Positions 57,812 through 64,000 of a DNA stretch of 64,000 nt are shown piece after piece. Position numbers and translations under genes: made by a program. How positions within the stretch are numbered: the first letter of the stretch is position 1; each line of letters begins with the position of its first letter. The notes beneath the pieces were generated by a model. It did not search any database. It saw only the letters and a list, made by a program, of their open reading frames with translations, and was not told where the DNA came from. Source of the DNA: Keratinibaculum paraultunense (lineage in GTDB: Bacteria > Bacillota > Clostridia > Tissierellales > Tepidimicrobiaceae); assembly GCF_016767175.1 (NCBI RefSeq), contig NZ_CP068564.1, forward strand, positions 1,302,001 through 1,366,000, given 5' to 3'.

Positions 57812-58945
57812 TTATTTAGTTAAAATCTTATGAGCATCCTTCAAATATTTGATAATTTCAATGTTTTGTGGGCATGCTGCTTCGCATCTTCCACATTCTA
57901 TACATTTAGAAGCATCTATTCCCTTTTCTATAAAAGAACTATATGCTTTTTTAGAGTTTTCTTCTGTGCCAAATGCATATAAATCATTATAAATTTGAAA
58001 AATATCTGGTATACTGACCCCTTGTTCACATGGAAGACAATATTCACATCCAGTACACCCAACTTTTATCTTTTCATTATAAACATCTGTAACCTTATCT
58101 ATTAATTTTAATTCCTCTTCACTTAAAGAATTTGCTTTAGCATTAGAAACAGTTTTTATATTTTCTTTTACTTGTTCAATATTATTCATACCACTTAATA
58201 CTACAGACACTTCTCTATGATTTAGTACCCATCTAAGAGCCCATTCAGCAGGAGTTCTTTTTTCCTCATATAAATTCCATATAGATTTAATTTCCTCTGA
58301 TGGATTTGCTAATTTTCCACCTTTAATAGGCTCCATTATAACTACTGATATGCCTTTATTATAAGCATATTTTAATCCTTCTTCTCCAGCTTGATAATCC
58401 CTATCAACATAGTTTAATTGTATTTGACAAAAATCCCAATCATAGGAATCAATAATCTCTTTAAATACATCTAGTTCATCATGAAATGAAAATCCTATAT
58501 ATTTAACTTTTCCACTTTTTTTGACTTCATCAGCAAATTTTAATACACCTATTTTTTTAATCTTATCCCATCTTTCCTTATTCAATGCATGCATAAGGTA
58601 AAAATCAATATAATCAGTATCTAATTTTTTTAATTGCTCATCTAAAAGTTCATTAAAATCATTATAAGATTCAACTTTCCAAACTGGAAGCTTTGTAGCA
58701 AGATAAACCTTTTTTCTATAACCATCTTTTAAAGCTTTCCCTACTACATATTCACTATTGCCTTGATGGTAATTATAAGCTGTATCAATATAATTTACTC
58801 CATTATCTATAGCATATCTAAGCATTTCTATAGTTTTTTCTTCATCTATTTTACTAGAATCATTATCCAGTATTGGAAAACGCATACATCCAAACCCAAG
58901 AGCTGATACTTTAATATTGTCTTTAGTAAAATTCCTATATTGCAT
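57812..58945 (-). CDS. Aldo/keto reductase with C-terminal 4Fe-4S ferredoxin domain
   Basis: The 377-residue protein has an aldo/keto reductase barrel (about 1-285; ALGFGCMRFP, NYIDTAYNYHQGNSE with catalytic Asp and Tyr, DFYLMHAL). It also has a C-terminal region with CTGCEYCLPC and CIECGRCEAACPQNI, two cysteine sets that can hold Fe-S clusters. This fused architecture is common in anaerobes. Electrons could pass between the barrel and a ferredoxin-like partner. The substrate is unknown. It is upstream of the selenocysteine peroxiredoxin on the same strand, 75 bp away. Confidence 0.93.
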   Translation of the reverse strand: MQYRNFTKDNIKVSALGFGCMRFPILDNDSSKIDEEKTIEMLRYAIDNGVNYIDTAYNYHQGNSEYVVGKALKDGYRKKVYLATKLPVWKVESYNDFNELLDEQLKKLDTDYIDFYLMHALNKERWDKIKKIGVLKFADEVKKSGKVKYIGFSFHDELDVFKEIIDSYDWDFCQIQLNYVDRDYQAGEEGLKYAYNKGISVVIMEPIKGGKLANPSEEIKSIWNLYEEKRTPAEWALRWVLNHREVSVVLSGMNNIEQVKENIKTVSNAKANSLSEEELKLIDKVTDVYNEKIKVGCTGCEYCLPCEQGVSIPDIFQIYNDLYAFGTEENSKKAYSSFIEKGIDASKCIECGRCEAACPQNIEIIKYLKDAHKILTK

Positions 58946-59025
58946 AAAATTCCCCCTTAAATATTATACTGTATATAGAATATTCTACAAATATTTTGTT
59001 TTTCCTTCAATTTTAATGAAAAAAA

Positions 59026-59985
59026 TTATATTTTTTTTGCCTTATGACAAGCGACAAAATGATCTTTTTCTATTTCCTCTAATTTTGGGGAAAATTTTCT
59101 GCACACTTTTACAGCATAAGGACATCTATCAACAAATCTACAATTATCTTCAGGATCTACAGGGCTTGGTACATCTCCTTCCAATATTATCCTGTGTCTA
59201 TTTCTTTGAATTTCTGGGTCTGGAATAGGTATGGCTGAAAGCAAAGCTTTTGTATATGGATGAATTGGATTATCATAAAGTTCCTCTGAGCTTGCAATTT
59301 CAACTAAATGTCCTAAATACATAACCCCTACTCTATCAGAAATATATCTAACCATAGATAAATCATGAGCTATAAACAAATAAGTTAACCCTAACTCATC
59401 CTGCAATCTTTTTAAAAAATTAACCACTTGAGCCTGTATAGATACATCTAATGCAGATATAGGCTCATCACATATTATAAATTTAGGATTTAATGCAAGT
59501 GCCCTTGCAATCCCTATCCTTTGACGTTGCCCTCCAGAAAATTCATGAGGAAATCTTAAAGAATGTTCTTCATTTAAACCTACAAGTTCTAATAATTCAA
59601 TTACTCTATCATGACATTTCTTAGAGTTATCATACATATGATGAACTTTCAAAGGTTCAGCTACAATTTCTTCAACTGTCATCCTAGGATTTAATGATGC
59701 ATAAGGATCTTGAAATATCATTTGAAAATTTCTACGCATATCCTGCATTTCATGTCTAGATAATTCGTATATATTTACTCCTTCAAAAAACATCTGCCCA
59801 TCTGTAGGTTCATAAAGTCTAATCATTGTTCTAGCAGCGGTAGACTTACCACATCCAGATTCTCCCACAAGCCCAAATGTTTCCCTAGGATATATATCAA
59901 AACTAATACCATCCACAGCCTTTAATTTTCCTTCTCCAACATCAAAATATTTTTTTATATTCCTCACAGAAACTAAAGGTTCCAT
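59026..59985 (-). CDS. oppF: Oligopeptide/dipeptide ABC transporter ATP-binding protein (second)
   Basis: The ATG at 59985, just after the oppD stop, gives 319 residues; a longer frame from 60042 overlaps oppD by 55 bp. Motifs: Walker A GESGCGKSTAART, signature FSGGQRQRIGIARAL, Walker B FIICDEPISALD, H-loop IAHDLSM. The C-terminal Opp-type region carries cysteines (NCRFVDRCPYAVKVCRKF and a later Cys). It energises uptake of peptides with OppD, OppB and OppC. Confidence 0.93.
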   Translation of the reverse strand: MEPLVSVRNIKKYFDVGEGKLKAVDGISFDIYPRETFGLVGESGCGKSTAARTMIRLYEPTDGQMFFEGVNIYELSRHEMQDMRRNFQMIFQDPYASLNPRMTVEEIVAEPLKVHHMYDNSKKCHDRVIELLELVGLNEEHSLRFPHEFSGGQRQRIGIARALALNPKFIICDEPISALDVSIQAQVVNFLKRLQDELGLTYLFIAHDLSMVRYISDRVGVMYLGHLVEIASSEELYDNPIHPYTKALLSAIPIPDPEIQRNRHRIILEGDVPSPVDPEDNCRFVDRCPYAVKVCRKFSPKLEEIEKDHFVACHKAKKI

Positions 59986-59987
59986 AA

Positions 59988-60992
59988 TTATACTACACTC
60001 CCTTCCGCTACACTTTTGGCCATTGGATGATTTAACCAACAACAGCTATAATGTGTATCGGTATGATATTCACGTTCTGGCATGTATTCCTTACAAATAA
60101 CCATAGCCTCATCACATCTATCGAAAAATGGGCAACCCTTAGGAGGAGCATACAAATCAGGAGGCGTTCCCTCAATAGAATGTAGTATTTCAGATCTATC
60201 CATATCTAGACGAGGAACACTACCTAATAACTTTCTAGTATAAGGATGTTTTGGATTTTTAAAAATTTCATATACTGTACCTTCTTCCATCAATTGCCCA
60301 GCATACATTACAATAACTCTATCGCTCATATCAGCAACAACACCTAAATCGTGAGTAATCAAAATAATAGACGTATCAAATTGATTTTGAATCTCCTTCA
60401 TAAGGTCTAATATCTGTGCTTGAACGGTTACATCTAGTGCAGTAGTAGGTTCGTCAGCTATCAAAAGCTTAGGATTTGCAACCATAGCAATTGCTATCAT
60501 AACTCTTTGACGCATACCACCTGAAAATTCATGAGGATATTGCTTAATCCTTTTTTTGGGTTGAGGTACAGACACTAGATTTAACATTTCTATAGCTTTC
60601 TTTTCTGCCTCACTAGAACTTAATTTTTTATTTTTAACTAATCCCTCCACTATTTGTTTTCCAATCTTCATAGTTGGATTTAATGAAGTCATTGGGTCTT
60701 GAAATATCATAGAAATTTGATTTCCACGAATTTGCTGCATTTCTTTTTCACTTTTTTTAACAATATCTTCACCTTCAAATAGAATTTGTCCATTCTTATA
60801 AAATGCAGGTGGCATAGGAAGTAGCTGCATAATAGAACTTGCTGTTACACTCTTACCACAACCTGACTCTCCTACCAAAGCCACAGTTTCTTTTTTATTC
60901 ACATGAAAGCTAACGCCACGCACGGCTTCAACCTCTCCAAAAAAAGTTTGGAAAGATACTGCTAAATTCTTCACTTCTAACAACTTCTCCAT
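59988..60992 (-). CDS. oppD: Oligopeptide/dipeptide ABC transporter ATP-binding protein (first)
   Basis: The 334-residue ATPase has Walker A GESGCGKSVTASS, signature FSGGMRQRVMIAIAM, Walker B LLIADEPTTALD and H-loop THDLGVV. The C-terminal oligopeptide-type extension has clustered cysteines (GCPFFDRC, ICKEYMPE, SCCW) that could bind a metal or Fe-S cluster. It lies 14 bp after oppC and 2 bp before oppF. Confidence 0.93.
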   Translation of the reverse strand: MEKLLEVKNLAVSFQTFFGEVEAVRGVSFHVNKKETVALVGESGCGKSVTASSIMQLLPMPPAFYKNGQILFEGEDIVKKSEKEMQQIRGNQISMIFQDPMTSLNPTMKIGKQIVEGLVKNKKLSSSEAEKKAIEMLNLVSVPQPKKRIKQYPHEFSGGMRQRVMIAIAMVANPKLLIADEPTTALDVTVQAQILDLMKEIQNQFDTSIILITHDLGVVADMSDRVIVMYAGQLMEEGTVYEIFKNPKHPYTRKLLGSVPRLDMDRSEILHSIEGTPPDLYAPPKGCPFFDRCDEAMVICKEYMPEREYHTDTHYSCCWLNHPMAKSVAEGSVV

Positions 60993-61006
60993 TTTCCCAC
61001 CTCTTT

Positions 61007-61951
61007 CTATTTACGTAATCTTGGATCAAGTGCATCCCTTAAGCCATCACCTAATACATTAAATGAAAACATTAAAATAGATATTAACACTGCTGGTATC
61101 AATATTTGATAAAAAAGTCCTATTGGCATAACAGCTAAACCATCGTTAGCTAAAGTTCCAAGACTTGGTTTAGGTGGCTGTAAACCTAATCCTAAAAAAC
61201 CTAAAGTTGCTTCTGAAAATATTGCTACTGGTATAGTTAAAGTTAAATTAACTAGAATAGGTCCTAAGGTATTTGGCACAATATGTTTTCTAAGAATCCA
61301 TCCCTTAGAAGCACCTATAGATTCTGAAGCTAATGAGTATTCTGATTCTCTAAGTTGAAGTACCTGTCCTCTAACTAAATTAGCCATAGGCACCCATCCT
61401 GTTATAGTCATAGCAAGAATTAAAACAAACATGGAAGTTCCCGCTCCTGCCTCTGAAAATACTACAGATAGTAGCACAACAACTAACATATAAGGAATAC
61501 TATAAATAACCTCTGCTATTCGCATCATAATAGAATCTACCTTAGGAGATGCCATTCCAGCAATTCCTCCATATAAAACCCCTATACCAAAGTCAATAAG
61601 AGCTGCAAGTATCCCAATGATTAAAGAATATCTAGTACCCAACCAAGTACGAGAAAATAAGTCCCTGCCTAATTCATCAGTACCAAACCAATGTTCTTTA
61701 TTCGGTTTAACATTGATCTTTTTTAAATTTTGCTCATAATATTTATATCCACTTATTTGCGGTCCTACAATGGACATAATAGTTAAAATTATTAAAAGTA
61801 CTAAGCCAGTCATAGCTAATTTATTTTGTTTTAATCTACGCCATACATCAGCCCAATATTTTATATTAGGCCTTTTTATTTTTTCAGAATCTCTCAATTC
61901 TTGAGGAGCTTTTTCAAACATTTCCTTGGTATATACTATATCGTTTCTCAT
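61007..61951 (-). CDS. oppC: Oligopeptide/dipeptide ABC transporter permease (second)
   Basis: The 314-residue permease has a cytosolic N-terminus (about 40 residues), a first helix near residue 45, the periplasm-facing motif HWFGTDELGRDLFSRTWLGT typical of OppC/DppC, and four or five more helices. The coupling loop reads ASESIGASKGWILRKHIVPN. It forms the channel with OppB. Its start lies two bases after the oppB stop. Confidence 0.93.
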   Translation of the reverse strand: MRNDIVYTKEMFEKAPQELRDSEKIKRPNIKYWADVWRRLKQNKLAMTGLVLLIILTIMSIVGPQISGYKYYEQNLKKINVKPNKEHWFGTDELGRDLFSRTWLGTRYSLIIGILAALIDFGIGVLYGGIAGMASPKVDSIMMRIAEVIYSIPYMLVVVLLSVVFSEAGAGTSMFVLILAMTITGWVPMANLVRGQVLQLRESEYSLASESIGASKGWILRKHIVPNTLGPILVNLTLTIPVAIFSEATLGFLGLGLQPPKPSLGTLANDGLAVMPIGLFYQILIPAVLISILMFSFNVLGDGLRDALDPRLRK

Positions 61952-61953
61952 TT

Positions 61954-62886
61954 TTAGTGTCCCTCCTCAGTAAGTCTAATTCTAGGATCTATTAATGTAT
62001 ATGCAACATCAACAAATAATAACATTACAATTAATATAATTGCATAAAAAACTGTAATTCCCATTATTAAAGTATAGTCCCTGTTATATATTGAAGTTGT
62101 GAAAAACATTCCTAAACCAGGAATACCAAAAATCTTTTCAATAACAAAACTACCTACTAAAAGATTAGAAATTGTAGTCCCTAATATGGATACAATAGGT
62201 AATATTGCATTCCTAACAGCGTGTTTCAAAATAACTGACAATTTAGAAATTCCTTTGGATTTTGCAGTTTTAATATAATCTTGCCCTATTACCTCTAACA
62301 TACTAGAACGCATCAGCCTTGCCATTTGAGCTAATGGCATCATTGCCAAAGCAATAGATGGCAACAAAGTATGTCTCCATTCTCCCCAGCCTCCTATAGG
62401 TATCCAGTTAATTTTCCTAGCAATAAATTGAATTAAAAAAGTTCCCATTACAAAGCTAGGTACAGAAACACCTACAATAGAAATAATCATAGAAATATAA
62501 TCTGGCAATTTATTCTGATATAATGCTGCTATTGCACCAAGAGCAGGTCCAAATATCAAAGCTATGAAAAGAGCTTGTGCTCCTAAATAAGCAGAAACAG
62601 GAAACCCCCTTGCAATCATTTCATTTACAGTTTCAGTATTGGATTTCATGGATTCTCCAAAATCCCCTCTAGCAATATTCTTTAAATACATTAAATACTG
62701 CTGACTATAAGGTTTGTCTAATCCATATTTTCTAAGCAAGTTTTGATAAACTGCCTCAGGTATTCTTTTATTTTCATTAGCAAATGGGTCTCCAGGAACA
62801 GAGTGCATTAAAATAAAAGTAATAGTAATTATTACCCATAAAGTAACTATAGCCATTGCAAGCCTTTTTATAATATATTTACTCAT
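61954..62886 (-). CDS. oppB: Oligopeptide/dipeptide ABC transporter permease (first)
   Basis: The 310-residue permease has the OppB/DppB N-terminus (YIIKRLAMAIVTLWVIITIT and MHSVPGDPF), six helices, the coupling loop KTAKSKGISKLSVILKHAVRN and GSFVIEKIFGIPGLGMFF. It is the first membrane gene after the binding-protein gene, separated from it by a hairpin at 62997-63024. Confidence 0.93.
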   Translation of the reverse strand: MSKYIIKRLAMAIVTLWVIITITFILMHSVPGDPFANENKRIPEAVYQNLLRKYGLDKPYSQQYLMYLKNIARGDFGESMKSNTETVNEMIARGFPVSAYLGAQALFIALIFGPALGAIAALYQNKLPDYISMIISIVGVSVPSFVMGTFLIQFIARKINWIPIGGWGEWRHTLLPSIALAMMPLAQMARLMRSSMLEVIGQDYIKTAKSKGISKLSVILKHAVRNAILPIVSILGTTISNLLVGSFVIEKIFGIPGLGMFFTTSIYNRDYTLIMGITVFYAIILIVMLLFVDVAYTLIDPRIRLTEEGH

Positions 62887-62996
62887 ATTACCTCCCCTTT
62901 TCCTTTATACTAAATATAAAATGAAAGCTTATATTTGTATAAATCGTCTTTTTAAATTTAAATAAACATCAGATTAAACCATACATTATTATTTCA

Positions 62997-63024
62997 TCTG
63001 GGACAGTACTAGTGCTGTCCCAGA
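62997..63024 (-). terminator. Intercistronic hairpin between oppA and oppB
   Basis: TCTGGGACAG and CTGTCCCAGA form a 10-bp perfect stem with an 8-base loop, 11 bp after the oppA stop and about 110 bp before oppB. A hairpin here usually lowers transcription into the permease genes or protects the oppA mRNA end. The T-tract is weak. Confidence 0.65.
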
Positions 63025-63034
63025 AATTTTTAAA

Positions 63035-64000
63035 CTATTTAGTTATATCAGCATAAGTTATTACTGGATATCTTATAGGAACCTTTACAACGCCTTTTAC
63101 TCCATCTCTTAAAACATATGGTTGAGTATAGAAATATACTGAAATAACTGGCATATCTTCCATTACCATCTTCTCTGCTTTTCTCATAGCTTCCATGCGA
63201 ACTTTTTGATCTATTGTTGATTTTGCCTCATCTAATAATGCATCATACTTTGGATTATTGTAATTTACATCATTAAAAGCACTCTTTGACCACCAAAGTT
63301 CCAAAATCGTCATAGGATCCATAAAATCTCCTATCCATCCCCCTCTAGATATGTCATAATCCCCTGCTTTTTCTCTATCAAGTTTTACTTGAAACTCAAC
63401 ATTTTCAAGGCCTATCTCAATCCCTAAAACAGTTCTCCACATTTCTTGAACAGCTTGTGCAATTTTTTTATGGGATTCTGAAGTGTTATAAAGAAGAACA
63501 AAATTACTGTTATTAAAATCTTCAATAGTCATTCCTTCTTCACTTAAACCTTCTTCTAATAATTCTTTTGCTTTTTCTGGATCATATTCAATTAATTTGC
63601 CAACACTATCTCTAAACTCTTTACCATTTTCATCCTTTAGTCCATAAGGAACCACACCTTCAGCTGCTATTTGACCGCCTTGAGTAATATCTTTTACTAT
63701 AGTTTCCCTATCTAATGCCATAGATAAAGCTTTTCTTACCTTTACATTATTAAATGGTTTAACATCTGGATTTACATTATAATAATAAGTGCCAACTTGA
63801 GGTCCTATGTGTAATTGAGGATCATTTTCTGCTTGAAGTTGTGCAACTACCGATGTTGGTATATCTACCAAAATATCATATTCTCCACCTTCATATTTTT
63901 GCCATGCAGTATTTTGGTCTTCTATAATATCCAATTCAATACCATCTAATTTAATCTTATCTGCATTATAGTACAAATCATTCTTTTCCATAGCAATCTT
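63035..64000 (-). CDS. oppA: Oligopeptide-binding protein, C-terminal part (runs off the right edge)
   Basis: The frame is open to the window edge. At least 321 codons of an SBP_bac_5-type binding protein are visible: NVKVRKALSMALDRETIV, VPYGL, YDPEKAKELLEEGL, GGWIGDFMDPMTILELWWSK and YADITK at the end. The signal peptide and N-terminal lobe lie outside. It binds peptides outside the cell for OppBCDF encoded just downstream. A Met at 63991 is internal, not the start. Confidence 0.93.
   Translation of the reverse strand, partial: KIAMEKNDLYYNADKIKLDGIELDIIEDQNTAWQKYEGGEYDILVDIPTSVVAQLQAENDPQLHIGPQVGTYYYNVNPDVKPFNNVKVRKALSMALDRETIVKDITQGGQIAAEGVVPYGLKDENGKEFRDSVGKLIEYDPEKAKELLEEGLSEEGMTIEDFNNSNFVLLYNTSESHKKIAQAVQEMWRTVLGIEIGLENVEFQVKLDREKAGDYDISRGGWIGDFMDPMTILELWWSKSAFNDVNYNNPKYDALLDEAKSTIDQKVRMEAMRKAEKMVMEDMPVISVYFYTQPYVLRDGVKGVVKVPIRYPVITYADITK

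Noticed and set aside
1-64000. tRNA or rRNA genes, CRISPR arrays, prophage or integrative-element attachment sites
   Set aside because: None were seen. Apart from the composite transposon at 4909-11440, the window reads as ordinary chromosomal gene order.

Overview
This window comes from a low-GC, spore-forming, anaerobic Firmicute, most plausibly a clostridial or Tissierellales-type organism. The evidence is the strong A+T bias, frequent TTG starts, CotF-like coat proteins, a CwlD-type cortex amidase, T-rich terminators, S-box riboswitches, and a peroxiredoxin gene whose active-site codon is an in-frame TGA read as selenocysteine. No rRNA, tRNA or CRISPR array was seen. The species assignment is inference.

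1-11.9 kb: an ABC-2 type exporter operon on the minus strand faces a divergent histidine kinase/response regulator pair. A 6,532-bp composite transposon (4909-11440) interrupts the regulator gene. It has two directly oriented ISL3-family copies and an 8-bp target duplication (GAAATTTT). The left copy's transposase is frameshifted and the right copy's is intact. The cargo looks like the remains of a peptide-maturation locus: promoter, structured leader, 19-codon ORF, two-TM membrane protein, an internally deleted radical SAM/SPASM maturase, and a translationally coupled ABC exporter.

11.9-22.0 kb (minus): a methionine operon (metY-metA-hom-metF, a separate MetH activation protein, metH) runs from aspartate semialdehyde to methionine. 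Two riboswitch-terminator units in series precede it: a divergent S-box-like element, then a canonical SAM-I element. Upstream on the same strand lies a folate set (a PTPS/QueD-type protein, folE2, folP, folK) with no folB. The CExxHGH motif of the PTPS protein suggests it fills the folB step. Folate made here would feed MetF and MetH.

22.0-31.2 kb: a flavodoxin-like reductase, a MATE exporter, a heterodimeric ABC exporter, an AhpD-like protein, an FAD oxidoreductase, a DUF2179/DUF5698 membrane protein, two coat proteins and a YkuS-like protein. 31.2-33.9 kb (plus): a consensus promoter, a SAM-I riboswitch, a terminator and metNIQ for methionine uptake.

34-48.7 kb: HD phosphohydrolase, a DUF3787 protein, PEP synthase, two tiny hydrophobic proteins, CYTH protein, nagA/nagB, a phosphoesterase, a YhaN/YhaO pair, two tandem PTS EIIA proteins, a membrane protein/zinc peptidase pair and a patatin. 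48.9-57.1 kb: CwlD-type amidase, a VanRS-like two-component pair, a coiled-coil protein built on 21-bp tandem repeats, a THEP1-like NTPase, a PfkB kinase with changed active-site residues, a phosphoesterase, YkuK and an arginase-fold-like protein. 57.1-64 kb (minus): the selenocysteine peroxiredoxin, a ferredoxin-tailed aldo/keto reductase, and an oppA-B-C-D-F operon whose oppA runs off the right edge.
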